Source: an uncultured Bacteroidia bacterium | Lineage (GTDB): Bacteria > Bacteroidota > Bacteroidia > Bacteroidales > F082 | NCBI GenBank assembly: GCA_902771635.1 | Contig: CACXXW010000006.1 | Span: 31,295-95,294, forward strand | Length of the DNA: 64,000 bases | Direction of reading: 5' to 3' | Shown: positions 8,687 to 17,446 of the stretch, piece after piece | Layout: the number at the start of each line of letters is the position of its first letter | Position numbering within the stretch: position 1 is the stretch's first letter | Notes under the pieces: model-generated | What the model was told of the DNA's origin: nothing | The model's input: the letters and a program-made list of their open reading frames with translations, nothing else | Database searches by the model: none | Program-made: the position numbers and the translations under genes

Positions 8687-10141
8687 CTATGATTTCTCGG
8701 CCTTGGCCGATCCAATGTCCATCTTCATCTGTTTTATGCGGGTTTTGCGTTTGTAGTAAGAGTCAGTCTGCGTGTCCAACAGAATGGAAATCACTTGGTT
8801 GGAGAAGCCGTTTTTCGAGAGGCAGCAGATGCGCACATCCCACTTGCCGAGTTTTGGATAGAGTTGCAACAGCCGCTGCGAGAAGCCGTCGAAGACCAAG
8901 TCGGTGAGGCTGATGAAGTCGTTCCAGTCGTTGTCAGTCAGTTCGAAGTTGAGCGAGTCGTTGTTCACTTCTTCCGTGAGGGCTTGCGCGGTGGTCATAA
9001 TCTTGTTTCGCGTCAAGATTTTCTGGATCGACATCAAATCTTTCGGTGGGAGGGATTGCTGGTAGCGGCGTAGTTCGTCGTTGGTGCGAATCAGGTTCTC
9101 CATGTCGCTCACCAACTCATGGATGCGGTTTTGGTCGCGCTCCACCTGCCGCCCAAAGTGCTCCATCTCCAACTTGTGGTCGCTGATTTTCTTCCTCACA
9201 ATCAGGAGGATGACAAGCAAGGCAATCACCGCCAAGGCGATAATCAGATAGAGTTTCAGGTCGCGGGTGCGGTGCAGGCTCTCCAACTCGCTTTGCTGGG
9301 CTTTCAGCTCATATTCCGCCTTGATTCTTTGCATGGTCTCACTGGAGTGCTCCGCGTCAGCTTGCATCAAGTTGTCTGAAAAATGCGTGTGGTATTTCAC
9401 CGCCTGCTGGTAGTCGCCTTCGCTGTAGGCGATGGCGTAAAGCGTCTGATAGACAGACATCTTCAGTCCCGCCCGCTCGCTGCGGAGGGCTTGATTCAAA
9501 AACGACTTTGCCTTGTCGTTTTCGCGCGTGTAATAATAAAGGATGCCCAAGGTCATGTGGGCGATATCGGTGTCGTTATCGCTGAGACCGATTTCCAAGG
9601 CCTGATTGACGCTCTCGATGCCTTTGGCGAAGTTGCCCGTCTCCATATAGTAATCGCGGCCCATCTCTAGATAGAGGTCAGCGAGCATGGCTTGGTCGTT
9701 GATGAAGGTGGCGACGCGGAAGGCCGAGTCGTAGTATTGCTTGGCTTGGGTGTATTGCTCCTGTGCCCTCACCGCCCGACCGCTGTTGCGGTAGGCATTC
9801 ATCATGCCAGTGGAGTCGGCAGTCTGCTTAAAGCAGTTCAGTGCCTGCTGATGTTGCTTGAAGGCATCCTCGAAAAGGCCGTGTTTGAGGTACATCGCGC
9901 CGAGGTTGTCGCAGAGCTGGCCTTCCAATTGGATGGTTTCGGCAGTCTTATCGGAACGCTGCACGAGAGCCAGCCCTTGCAAGAACTTCTCGGCGGCTTC
10001 TTCGGAGCGGCGTTGCTCGCGCAGTTGTACGCCTTCATTATAGAGGGCTTGGGCTTGCTCAAGGCGCTTGGTTGGGCTGTCGCAGGAAGCCAGCGCGAGG
10101 ACTGCGGTGATTAGGATGAGTGGTTTCAAGTGTGTTTTCAT
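8687..10141 (-). CDS. TPR lipoprotein-like sensor with C-terminal regulator-type domain
   Basis: 484 residues from the ATG at 10141; a second ATG two codons upstream (10147) is possible. The open frame continues further upstream through repeats and a neighbouring gene, but that part is not protein-like. Features: a hydrophobic N-terminus with lipobox (LALASC, Cys20); about six tetratricopeptide repeats (residues 25-260); one transmembrane helix (LYLIIALAVIALLVILLIV, about 290-310); a coiled coil; and a C-terminal region (WDVRICCLSKNGFSNQVISI) resembling the HTH-like end of Bacteroidota TPR transcriptional regulators. A membrane-bound DNA-binding regulator is inferred from this architecture; the target is unknown. 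Confidence 0.75.
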   Translation of the reverse strand: MKTHLKPLILITAVLALASCDSPTKRLEQAQALYNEGVQLREQRRSEEAAEKFLQGLALVQRSDKTAETIQLEGQLCDNLGAMYLKHGLFEDAFKQHQQALNCFKQTADSTGMMNAYRNSGRAVRAQEQYTQAKQYYDSAFRVATFINDQAMLADLYLEMGRDYYMETGNFAKGIESVNQALEIGLSDNDTDIAHMTLGILYYYTRENDKAKSFLNQALRSERAGLKMSVYQTLYAIAYSEGDYQQAVKYHTHFSDNLMQADAEHSSETMQRIKAEYELKAQQSELESLHRTRDLKLYLIIALAVIALLVILLIVRKKISDHKLEMEHFGRQVERDQNRIHELVSDMENLIRTNDELRRYQQSLPPKDLMSIQKILTRNKIMTTAQALTEEVNNDSLNFELTDNDWNDFISLTDLVFDGFSQRLLQLYPKLGKWDVRICCLSKNGFSNQVISILLDTQTDSYYKRKTRIKQMKMDIGSAKAEKS

Positions 10142-10470
10142 AGTCATTCTACTTTTTGACGCGGGACTACTAGCTTCACCCAAAACCGTCATTGCGGGCC
10201 TGACCCGCAATCTCTCGTGCGTAAGGAGTATGTCTTCGCGCTCGGGAGATGGCGGATGTTCCTCTGCCATGACGGTGTAAAGTGTAAGGGTAGTTTCCCC
10301 CGTCCTTTGTCCGTCATTGCAAAAATATAGCAAAAAAACATTTGTCAAGAGGTGAGAGGCTCTCCAAGGGGCCATGTCCCTACTTTTTTGGAATGTCCTT
10401 ATCGGATTATTCTGTAAATCAACGAAATAATAACCGACCACAAAAGCCGATGTCCTTACTTTTTTATGCG
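10142..10470. other. Gene-free region with REP-like repeats
   Basis: No convincing gene is present between the TPR regulator and the RNase G terminator. It holds a repeat of the CGTCATTGCGGG...CCCGCAATCTC type (10186-10275, outer arms CCGTCAT/ATGACGG) and a minus-strand TATTTTTG box at 10320-10327 that may start the regulator transcript with a leader of roughly 180 nt. I see nothing else in it. Confidence 0.6.
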
Positions 10471-10506
10471 AAAAAAGCCGTCCCATTATCGTTTGGGACG
10501 GCTTTT
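10471..10506 (-). terminator. Rho-independent terminator of rng
   Basis: On the minus strand AAAAGCCGTCCC, a short loop and GGGACGGCTTTTTT form a 12-bp stem with a T-run. It is placed 25 nt after the rng stop codon. Confidence 0.9.
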
Positions 10507-10530
10507 CGAGGTTTTTTTGGCAGCACTTCC

Positions 10531-12123
10531 TTATAGTTTGATGTCGTCGCCGTTGACGTTTTGGAAGTTGTACTGCAAAACATGGAATTCGGGCATCGAC
10601 TGCACCGTGAATTTCTTGCCATATTTCTTCATCCATTTGCGGCGAATCGAAAACAGGCCATCTATGCAGAGGTAGGAATAGATGAAGGGATGCACCTGCA
10701 AGGTCAAATGATTCTCGTTTTGGTCGACCATGAGGTACTTGAGGTGGTTTTCGATTTCGTCGATGAAGAGGATGGCGGGGCGAATCTTGCCTTCGCCGGC
10801 GCACACAGGGCATTTCTCCTGCACCTGTACCTCCGTCTCGGGACGCACGCGCTGGCGTGTGATTTGGATGAGGCCAAACTTCGTTGGGGGAAGGATGGTG
10901 TGCTTGGCGCGGTCGTGCGACATGGCCTCGACCAAGGCGTCAAACAAATCCTTGCGGTGTTTGGCTTCGTGCATGTCGATGAAGTCGACAATGATGATGC
11001 CGCCCATGTCGCGCAGACGCAACTGGCGCGCGATTTCCTTGGCGGCTTCAATGTTGACTTGAAAAGCGTTGTCTTCCTGCGAATTCTCCTTGTTCACCCG
11101 ATGGCCGCTGTTCACGTCAATGACATGCATGGCCTCGGTGTGCTCGATGACAAGGTAGACACCGTTTCTGATAGTGACGATCTTACCGAAAAAGCCTTTG
11201 ATTTGCTTGGTAACATTGAAATAGTCAAAGATAGGTTCTTTGCCTTTGTAAAGTTGCACAATATCAACTTTTTGCGGTGCGAAAGTCTGGATGTTTTTCT
11301 GGATCTCTTCATAGAGTTTCTCATCGTTCACATGGATGTTGTTGAACGACTCGTTGAGCAAATCGCGCAGCATGACGCTGGTTTGGTCCATCTCGCTGAC
11401 CATCCTGCCGAAGGTCGTCATCTTCTTCATCTCGATGATGCACTGTTCCCACTTGGAAATCAAGGAACGCAGGTCGGCATCGAGGTCGGCCACTTTCTTG
11501 CCTTCGGCGACAGTGCGAATGATGACGCCATAGTTGGCGGGCTTGATGCTCTGGATCAGACGGCGGAGACGGTTGCGTTCCTCGCTGCTGCGGATTTTTT
11601 GGGATACCGAAATGCGGTTGGAGAAGGGAACGAGGACAAGATAGCGGCCCGCAAAGGAGACCTCAGCGGTAATTCTCGGTCCTTTGGTGTGGATGGGCTC
11701 CTTGGCGATTTGTACGGGGAGCAGGTCGCCCACATTGAGCAAATCCCCAATCTTGCCGTTCTTGGGCAAGTCAGGCTCAAGCTTGAACTTGTCCATAGGC
11801 ACATCATCGCCACCGACAACAGCTTTCTTGTACTTCATCAACGAATTGGCCTGCAGGCCGAGGTCGAGATAGTGCAGGAAAGCCTCCTTGGGATAGCCAA
11901 CGTCCACAAAAGCGGCGTTGAGACCTGGCAGAATCTTCTTCACTCTGCCCAAGTAAACGTCACCAACCGCAAACTGGTTGTTGGTCTTTTCTCTGTGAAG
12001 TTCGACAAGTGCGTTGTCTTCCAGAAGAGCGATGTCAACCTCCGAAGCGTGCGAGTTGATGACCAAATCGCGCGTCACTGTCTTCACTTCCACTACAACC
12101 TCTTGTTGTTGTTCTTCAGACAT
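10531..12123 (-). CDS. rng: Ribonuclease G (RNase E/G family)
   Basis: 530 residues, the usual length for Bacteroidota RNase G. The endoribonuclease processes rRNA and decays mRNA in the cytoplasm. The N-terminal S1 domain (residues 30-130: VGDVYLGRVKKILPGLNAAF) is followed by the RNase H-like/DNase I-like catalytic core. Metal-binding aspartates sit in VIDVNSGHRV and IIIVDFIDM, and the zinc-link motif CPVCAGEG is at about 436-443. It lies downstream of the HU gene and a terminator-like hairpin (12157-12202), so it is probably transcribed separately. The gene order rng, small basic protein, HU, mutY recurs in Bacteroidota. Confidence 0.95.
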   Translation of the reverse strand: MSEEQQQEVVVEVKTVTRDLVINSHASEVDIALLEDNALVELHREKTNNQFAVGDVYLGRVKKILPGLNAAFVDVGYPKEAFLHYLDLGLQANSLMKYKKAVVGGDDVPMDKFKLEPDLPKNGKIGDLLNVGDLLPVQIAKEPIHTKGPRITAEVSFAGRYLVLVPFSNRISVSQKIRSSEERNRLRRLIQSIKPANYGVIIRTVAEGKKVADLDADLRSLISKWEQCIIEMKKMTTFGRMVSEMDQTSVMLRDLLNESFNNIHVNDEKLYEEIQKNIQTFAPQKVDIVQLYKGKEPIFDYFNVTKQIKGFFGKIVTIRNGVYLVIEHTEAMHVIDVNSGHRVNKENSQEDNAFQVNIEAAKEIARQLRLRDMGGIIIVDFIDMHEAKHRKDLFDALVEAMSHDRAKHTILPPTKFGLIQITRQRVRPETEVQVQEKCPVCAGEGKIRPAILFIDEIENHLKYLMVDQNENHLTLQVHPFIYSYLCIDGLFSIRRKWMKKYGKKFTVQSMPEFHVLQYNFQNVNGDDIKL

Positions 12124-12156
12124 AGTGTTTTACTTTGGGGTTAACGTTTTGATTGA

Positions 12157-12202
12157 TAAAACAATAACACAACAATGGGATTAGCCAATGCTGTGTTATT
12201 GT
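12157..12202 (-). terminator. Terminator-like hairpin after the small basic protein gene
   Basis: On the minus strand AATAACACAGCATTGG pairs imperfectly with CCCATTGTTGTGTTATT and is followed by GTTTTATC. It lies 22 nt after the stop of the 29-residue gene and 34 nt before the rng start, separating the two units. Confidence 0.6.
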
Positions 12203-12224
12203 CGTGTTTAGGCTCAAGAAGAGC

Positions 12225-12314
12225 TTATTTCTTCTTGTGTCTGTCCTTTCTCAAGCGTTTTTTGCGCTTGTGCGTCGACATCTTGTGTCTTTTGTGTTTC
12301 TTACCGTTTGGCAT
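12225..12314 (-). CDS. 29-residue Lys/Arg/His-rich protein, possibly ribosome-associated
   Basis: ATG at 12314, TAA at 12225. The protein starts MPNGKKHKRHKMSTHK and ends KRLRKDRHKKK; 20 of its 29 residues are basic. From memory, small proteins of this type are widely conserved in Bacteroidota at this locus and are annotated as AURKAIP1/COX24-domain proteins, a family that includes mitochondrial small-subunit protein mS38. A role on the ribosome is therefore an inference from family resemblance and charge. It sits 26 nt after the HU gene and may share its transcript. Confidence 0.75.
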   Translation of the reverse strand: MPNGKKHKRHKMSTHKRKKRLRKDRHKKK

Positions 12315-12340
12315 AGTATAAAGATTTTACAAGTTGTTTC

Positions 12341-12613
12341 TTATTTTACAGCGTTCATGAAGGTCTTAGCAGGCTTGAAGGCCGGAATCTTGTGGGCAGG
12401 GATGGTGATGGCGATGTTCTTGCCAATATTGCGGCCGGTCTTCTCAGCTCTTGTCTTGATGATGAAGCTGCCGAAGCCTCTCAGATAAACGTTCTCACCC
12501 TTTGCCATAGCGTTCTTCACAACTTCCATGAAGTTTTCCACAACATTCTGCACAGCACCTTTCTCAATGCCGGTCTTGCTTGCGATTTCAGCAACGATTT
12601 CTGCTTTTGTCAT
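12341..12613 (-). CDS. HU/IHF family DNA-binding protein
   Basis: 90 residues, the standard length. The protein bends and compacts DNA as a dimer. MTKAEIVAEIASKTG is the N-terminal helix pair; the GFGSFIIKTRAEKTGRN segment leads into the beta arm, with ITIPAHKIPAFKPAKTF at the C-terminus. HU versus IHF cannot be settled from sequence alone. A TACCTTTG promoter box lies 49 nt upstream, and the small basic protein gene follows. Confidence 0.95.
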   Translation of the reverse strand: MTKAEIVAEIASKTGIEKGAVQNVVENFMEVVKNAMAKGENVYLRGFGSFIIKTRAEKTGRNIGKNIAITIPAHKIPAFKPAKTFMNAVK

Positions 12614-12662
12614 TTTTTCTCTTATTTAATGGTTAGTTATAATGTTTGTTGTAAATTTGCGG

Positions 12663-12670
12663 CAAAGGTA
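12663..12670 (-). promoter_or_regulatory. -7 box (TACCTTTG) of the HU gene
   Basis: The minus-strand TACCTTTG matches TAnnTTTG and leaves a 49-nt leader before the HU start codon. Confidence 0.6.
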
Positions 12671-12754
12671 CGAACATTTTCAATACGTAGGCCCTATTAA
12701 TGCAATTTTTTTTCTTCTAATGAGTTATAAATAAAGAATTTCGCCTCAAAAATA

Positions 12755-13807
12755 ATGACAAGCAACATACAAGACACCTTAATTAATTGGTATGCCGAAA
12801 ACCACCGTGACCTCCCTTGGCGACATGAGCCTACACCCTATCAGGTATGGCTTTCAGAGGTCATTCTGCAGCAGACGCGCGTCAACCAAGGCATGGATTA
12901 TTACCTGCGTTTTGTAGAGCGATGGTCCTCCGTGACCGACCTTGCAAAGGCATCGGAGGAAGAGGTGCTGAAGATGTGGCAAGGTCTCGGTTATTACTCA
13001 CGTGCCCGCAATCTTCACAAGTGTGCAAGACAAGTCGTGGAACAATATGAAGGACAATTTCCCGCTGATTTCGAACAACTTAAACAGCTTCAAGGCATTG
13101 GCAGCTATACCGCAGCTGCCATCGCATCTATAGCTTTCAACTTGCCACACGCCGTGGTCGACGGCAATGTGTATCGCGTGCTCTCGCGTCTCTTCGACAT
13201 CGACACACCTATTAATATTAGTGAAGGCCAAACCCTCTTCGCCCATCTTGCCGAGGAACTGCTGAACCGCAAACAACCTGGCCTCCACAACCAAGCCATG
13301 ATGGAGTTTGGTGCCTTGCACTGCACACCCAAGAATCCCAACTGCCTGCTTTGCCCGCTGCAAGCCCAATGTTTGTCCCTCACCCATCAAACCGTGATGC
13401 AGCGCCCAGCGAAACTGCAAAAGGTCAAGGTCAGCACAAGATATTTCAACTATTTGGTTATCAGAATAAAAGACAATGTTTACCTGCACAAGCGCAGCGA
13501 CAATGACATTTGGAAAAACCTCTATGATTTTCCCTGCATCGAAAGCGAAAAACCTATGACTGTGGAAGAGGTCATGGCCTCCGAGCAATTCGATCAACTC
13601 ATTGGAAACAAGCCATTTACCATTACTAAGGTCTCCCCTGTCTTCACCCACAAGCTGACCCATCGTACCATCATCGCCCAATTCATCGAAATAAAACTTG
13701 AAAAAAAATTGTTGCGGATTGAAACAAAAGATTTATTTTTGACCCCCGAAATGGATTTGGGTACTTTCCCTATTCCTCGCTTAATTGATTTATACTTAAA
13801 CACTTAA
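12755..13807 (+). CDS. mutY: A/G-specific adenine glycosylase MutY
   Basis: 350 residues, normal length. It removes adenine mispaired with 8-oxoguanine. The helix-hairpin-helix segment (LQGIGSYTAAAIASIAF, about 110-126) is followed by the catalytic Asp region (VDGNVYRVLSRLF). The [4Fe-4S] cluster cysteines are C-x6-C-x2-C-x5-C (CTPKNPNCLLCPLQAQC, about 189-205). The C-terminal NUDIX-like domain (YLVIRIKDNVYLHKRSDNDI) recognises 8-oxoG. It starts the conserved mutY-ssb-gldE-gldD cluster; ssb begins 12 nt downstream. Confidence 0.96.
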   Translation: MTSNIQDTLINWYAENHRDLPWRHEPTPYQVWLSEVILQQTRVNQGMDYYLRFVERWSSVTDLAKASEEEVLKMWQGLGYYSRARNLHKCARQVVEQYEGQFPADFEQLKQLQGIGSYTAAAIASIAFNLPHAVVDGNVYRVLSRLFDIDTPINISEGQTLFAHLAEELLNRKQPGLHNQAMMEFGALHCTPKNPNCLLCPLQAQCLSLTHQTVMQRPAKLQKVKVSTRYFNYLVIRIKDNVYLHKRSDNDIWKNLYDFPCIESEKPMTVEEVMASEQFDQLIGNKPFTITKVSPVFTHKLTHRTIIAQFIEIKLEKKLLRIETKDLFLTPEMDLGTFPIPRLIDLYLNT

Positions 13808-13819
13808 AAAAACTACATT

Positions 13820-14272
13820 ATGGCAAGCTTGAACAAAGTCATCCTCATTGGCCGACTCGGGAAAGACCCTGAAGTTACCACATTCGAAAACGGCAACCGC
13901 AAAATTTCAGCCACATTGGCCACCTCAGAACGTTATCGCGACCGCGACAACAATTGGGTGGAGCAGACCGACTGGCACAACATCGTGGTATGGGGCAACC
14001 TCGCCAACGACATCGCTGATGGCCGCCGCAACTATGCCAAAGGCGACTTGATGTATGTGGAAGGCAAACTGCGCACCCGCCAATACACCGACCAGCAAGG
14101 CATTATGCGCTACGTCACCGAGGTCCATGCCGACAAGATGATGCAGATGGCACCCGCCCGTCCCGTACAGCAATCGTCGTATGGTCAACCTTACGCTCCC
14201 GCTCCCGAGCCTGCACCAGGTTATACTCCACAAGCACCCACCCAAGACGAGGGTAATGACCTGCCATTTTAA
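13820..14272 (+). CDS. ssb: Single-stranded DNA-binding protein
   Basis: 150 residues. An N-terminal OB fold (MASLNKVILIGRLGKDPEV ... WHNIVVWGNLAN, residues 1-110) is followed by a Pro/Gln-rich flexible tail and the acidic tip NDLPF, the docking motif for replication and repair partners. It protects ssDNA as a tetramer. It follows mutY by 12 nt, consistent with co-transcription. Confidence 0.97.
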   Translation: MASLNKVILIGRLGKDPEVTTFENGNRKISATLATSERYRDRDNNWVEQTDWHNIVVWGNLANDIADGRRNYAKGDLMYVEGKLRTRQYTDQQGIMRYVTEVHADKMMQMAPARPVQQSSYGQPYAPAPEPAPGYTPQAPTQDEGNDLPF

Positions 14273-14302
14273 CGGAATGATGCACTATGTCAAAATTATT
14301 CG

Positions 14303-14310
14303 TAATTTTG
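14303..14310 (+). promoter_or_regulatory. Candidate -7 box (TAATTTTG) of gldE
   Basis: TAATTTTG lies 26 nt before the TTG start of gldE, so gldE-gldD may have their own promoter in addition to readthrough from ssb. Confidence 0.5.
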
Positions 14311-14336
14311 CAGCCTGAATTTTAAATCATAAGATT

Positions 14337-15686
14337 TTGGAAACACCAGACCCTGACCCTCTCATAGGACTTCTCACCGTTGTTTCAAACAACTTCTACA
14401 AAGGATTTTCCGAGCAACCTATAGGCGCCATCATTGGATTGGTGGTGCTTGCTTTGCTGCTCATCGCTTCTGCCTTAATCTCAAGCAGCGAAACGGCTTT
14501 TTTCTCGCTTCAGCCCGCTGACGTCGAAGACCTCGAATCGCGCAACGATGCCAAAAGCAAACTCGTGCTGAAGCTCCGCGAGAAACCCAAGACTCTGTTG
14601 GCCACCATCCTGATTGGCAACAACTTCGTGAATGTCACCATCACCTTGCTGTCGACCTATGTCATGGCGCTGCTGTTCGACATGGTGAACTATCCTGTGG
14701 CTGCTTTTCTCTTAGAAGCGGTGATTGTCACTTCCATGATTCTCATCGTGGGCGAAATCACGCCGAAAATCTATGCCGGCAAGCGTCCCGTCAAGATGGC
14801 CCGCTTCATGGCCAGACCACTGCGATTCCTCATTGGTCTTTTCAAACCTTTGAGCAAGTTATTGGTCAACTCCACCTCGTTCATGGACAAGCACTTGGAG
14901 AAAAAGAAAGGCGAAATCTCCATGGAAGACCTCTCCACTGCGGTCGACATCGCCACCGAAGAATCCACCCCGCTCGATGAGAAACAGATGCTGAAGGGCA
15001 TCGCCTCATTCAGTGAGAAAGAGGTAAGCGGTGTGATGATTCCTCGTGTCGACATCATCGGCGTGGAAAAAGGCATGGAATTCACCGAGATGCTGGCTGT
15101 GGTCATCAAGAGCGGATTCTCAAGGATTCCCGTTTACGACGAGACCTTGGACCAAGTGGAAGGCATCCTTTACGTAAAAGACCTTCTCCCCTACCTTGAT
15201 GCCCAATCCTACGAATGGCAGAAGCTCCTTCGTCCTGCCTTCTTCGTGCCCGAGAACCGAAAAATCAACGATTTGTTCCAAGACTTCCGCGAAAAAAAGA
15301 TACACATCGCCATCGTTGTAGATGAATATGGCGGCACTTCGGGTTTGATTACCATGGAAGACGTGATTGAGGAAATCGTGGGCGAGATCAACGATGAGTT
15401 TGACGAAGCCAACGTGGAGGAACACTATACCCAACTTGAAGACGGTTCCTATCTCTTTAAGGCCCAGACTAGTATTGTCGATTTCTGCAAGGTGTTCGGC
15501 GTGGATGAAAACTACTTCGAACCTATGCAAGGCGAAGCCGACACCTTGGCTGGACTCATCCTCGAAATCGAAGGTCGCATCCCTGAAATCGGGTTCAAGT
15601 TCAACTTTGAGAAATTCCACATGGAGATCACCGATGCCGACACCAAGCGCATCAAGGAAGTAAAGGTTATTTTTGATGAAGATTAA
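14337..15686 (+). CDS. gldE: GldE, gliding/T9SS-associated CNNM-CBS membrane protein
   Basis: 449 residues. The CNNM/DUF21 membrane domain (helices near residues 27-50, 95-115 and 125-145; motif ISSSETAFFSLQPADVE) is followed by two CBS domains (about 220-340; GVMIPRVDIIGVEKGMEF, HIAIVVDEYGGTSGLITMED) and a CorC/HlyC C-terminal domain. The start is a TTG at 14337: no ATG precedes the first membrane helix, and a stop occurs at 14316. Its position between ssb and gldD is the conserved Bacteroidota arrangement; GldE supports GldD function in gliding and T9SS in Flavobacterium. Ion transport by CNNM relatives is known, but not shown for GldE. Confidence 0.9.
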   Translation: METPDPDPLIGLLTVVSNNFYKGFSEQPIGAIIGLVVLALLLIASALISSSETAFFSLQPADVEDLESRNDAKSKLVLKLREKPKTLLATILIGNNFVNVTITLLSTYVMALLFDMVNYPVAAFLLEAVIVTSMILIVGEITPKIYAGKRPVKMARFMARPLRFLIGLFKPLSKLLVNSTSFMDKHLEKKKGEISMEDLSTAVDIATEESTPLDEKQMLKGIASFSEKEVSGVMIPRVDIIGVEKGMEFTEMLAVVIKSGFSRIPVYDETLDQVEGILYVKDLLPYLDAQSYEWQKLLRPAFFVPENRKINDLFQDFREKKIHIAIVVDEYGGTSGLITMEDVIEEIVGEINDEFDEANVEEHYTQLEDGSYLFKAQTSIVDFCKVFGVDENYFEPMQGEADTLAGLILEIEGRIPEIGFKFNFEKFHMEITDADTKRIKEVKVIFDED

Positions 15687-15693
15687 ACTGGTG

Positions 15694-15742
15694 CTTCGAC
15701 AAGCTCAGCAACAGCAACCTAAGGTCCCTGAGCTTGTCGAAG
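15694..15742. repeat. Inverted CTTCGACAAGCTCAG pair between gldE and gldD
   Basis: CTTCGACAAGCTCAG (15694-15708) and CTGAGCTTGTCGAAG (15728-15742) are perfect 15-bp arms around a 19-nt loop. This is the complete form of the REP also found translated at 2807 and 5773. There is no T-run, so gldE-gldD readthrough is likely. Confidence 0.9.
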
Positions 15743-15763
15743 GGCCGACCAAATAGAACAAAT

Positions 15764-16354
15764 ATGAAAATCAGCAAGTTCATAGTTCCTCTGGTAACCA
15801 TGGTTTTAGCTTGTTTTATCGTTTCTTGCGATGACGAGACATCCTACCTGCCCAAGCCGCGCGGCTATTTCCGCATCGACCTGCCAGAAAAGTCATATAG
15901 CCACGTCGACACCATCGAGCGCTACAGCTTCGACTGTCCCAACTACGCCCATTTAACTTACGACCGCTACTCGCCTGATGAGAAAAACTGGATCAACATC
16001 GAGATGCCGCAATTCAAAGGCTCCATCCATCTGACACACAAACCCGTGAATGGCAACTTGGGCGAGTATTTGGAGGATGTCCACACTATGGTAACCAAGC
16101 ACCTGCAAAAGGCCAACGGCGTGCGCGACAGCTTGATTGCCAACGAAGAGCACCAAGTCTACGGCCTGTTCATCGAGATGGACGGCAAGGGCGTGGCCAC
16201 CCCGATGCAGTTCTACCTTACTGACAGCACGAAGAACTTCGTACGAGGGGCTCTCTACTTCAACTTCCAGCCCGACAACGACTCTATGCAGCCCGTCATT
16301 AACTTCATTCGCGAGGACATCGACCACATGATCAACACATTTGAGTGGAAATAA
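15764..16354 (+). CDS. gldD: GldD gliding motility/T9SS lipoprotein
   Basis: 196 residues from the ATG at 15764 (the frame is open ten codons earlier, but that part is REP sequence). A lipoprotein signal MKISKFIVPLVTMVLACFIVSC places the lipid on Cys22. The body carries the GldD hallmark PKPRGYFRIDLPEKSY and the C-terminal GALYFNFQPDNDSMQPVI. GldD is required for gliding and for T9SS secretion in Flavobacterium johnsoniae. The window has several T9SS substrates, so a secretion role is more plausible here than motility. Confidence 0.93.
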   Translation: MKISKFIVPLVTMVLACFIVSCDDETSYLPKPRGYFRIDLPEKSYSHVDTIERYSFDCPNYAHLTYDRYSPDEKNWINIEMPQFKGSIHLTHKPVNGNLGEYLEDVHTMVTKHLQKANGVRDSLIANEEHQVYGLFIEMDGKGVATPMQFYLTDSTKNFVRGALYFNFQPDNDSMQPVINFIREDIDHMINTFEWK

Positions 16355-16486
16355 AACCTACAAATTTGCATTTTTTGCAAGTTTTGTTCTCCCTTTTTCA
16401 ACAAAAAACCTTATTTTCGCGGCGCGAAATCAATTTTTGCGCCGATGTAAACAGAGTATTCACTTTAAAGAAAGGGGGAAAGGCCT

Positions 16487-17404
16487 ATGATTAACAGCCT
16501 GAAAATCGGGAACTTGACTTGGCGTCATCTCAACAACCCAACGGAAGAAGACTTTGAATTCCTGAAAGACCGATTTCATTTCCACCCTTTGGACATCGAA
16601 GACTGCAAATCGGTGAACCAACGCCCGAAAATCGATATCTACGACGATTATTATTTCCTTATCCTTCATTTCCCCAACTTCGACCGTCAGAACAAGTTCG
16701 TGAAAATCAAGGAGGTAAAGATTTTCTGGGGCAAAGATTACATTATCTCCATAGAGAAGAACCCTTGGGGCGTTTCGCAACTCTTCGAAGAATATGAGGA
16801 GCGCATCCAAAACGGCGAGGAGATGAGTTTCCGCAACTCCGACATCCTGCTCTACCGCATCCTCGAGAAACTGATGACCGAATCGGTGTATCTGCTGCGC
16901 AAGGTCGGCTTGGACGTTGAGTTGATCAACCGCGAACTGTTGCAGGAAAAACAGGTGAAAATCATCGAACGCATCAGCGTGACGCGCAAGAACCTCATCT
17001 TGATCAACACCATCTTCAAGCCGCAGCTGCGACTCTTCCACCTCTTTGAGACAGGAAAGGTGACTGGCTTCACCGATGATGTGGAGTACATGGAAGACTA
17101 CTGGGGCAATATCCTCGACTACCTGCAAAAGCTGTGGGATATGACCGAGGACTACGAAGAACTGATCGAAGGCCTCTCCATGACCTTCGACTCGATGCAG
17201 ACCAACAAGACCAACGAGACAATGAAAATCCTGACCTTGGTGTCGACCATCATCCTGCCTTTGACCTTCATCACAGGTCTTTACGGCATGAACGTTTCAC
17301 TGCCCTTACAAGAATACGCATGGGCATTTTGGGCCATTATGGGATTTATGGCGCTGGTTGCCGTAGGATTCTATATCTATTTCAGGCACAAGAAAATGAT
17401 GTGA
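16487..17404 (+). CDS. corA: Magnesium/cobalt transporter CorA
   Basis: 305 residues. The soluble N-terminal domain and long stalk helix (residues 1-240) are followed by two transmembrane helices at the C-terminus. The signature YGMN loop (LYGMNVSLPLQEYAW, about 268-282) forms the selectivity filter of the pentameric inner-membrane channel. A purine-rich AAAGGGGGAAAGG sits 3-15 nt upstream of the ATG and resembles a Shine-Dalgarno sequence, which is uncommon in this genome. Confidence 0.95.
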   Translation: MINSLKIGNLTWRHLNNPTEEDFEFLKDRFHFHPLDIEDCKSVNQRPKIDIYDDYYFLILHFPNFDRQNKFVKIKEVKIFWGKDYIISIEKNPWGVSQLFEEYEERIQNGEEMSFRNSDILLYRILEKLMTESVYLLRKVGLDVELINRELLQEKQVKIIERISVTRKNLILINTIFKPQLRLFHLFETGKVTGFTDDVEYMEDYWGNILDYLQKLWDMTEDYEELIEGLSMTFDSMQTNKTNETMKILTLVSTIILPLTFITGLYGMNVSLPLQEYAWAFWAIMGFMALVAVGFYIYFRHKKMM

Positions 17405-17409
17405 TGTTA

Positions 17410-17439
17410 TGTAGAGACGTACGGCCGTACGTCTCCACA
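17410..17439. repeat. GTAGAGACG-family palindrome
   Basis: TGTAGAGACGTACGG and CCGTACGTCTCCACA form a nearly perfect palindrome between the convergent corA and endonuclease I genes. It is the same family as the copies at 5701, 53731, 63248 and 63295. Confidence 0.85.
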
Positions 17440-17446
17440 CAACATA

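Noticed and set aside
10148-10813. Long N-terminal extension of the TPR regulator frame (Arg/Pro-rich start)
   Set aside because: It crosses a terminator and REP repeats and overlaps the 3' end of rng on the same strand. The lipoprotein signal begins at 10141.
10561-12144. 527-codon plus-strand open frame opposite rng
   Set aside because: It is the antisense shadow of RNase G; no recognisable domain, and rng is clearly the coding strand.
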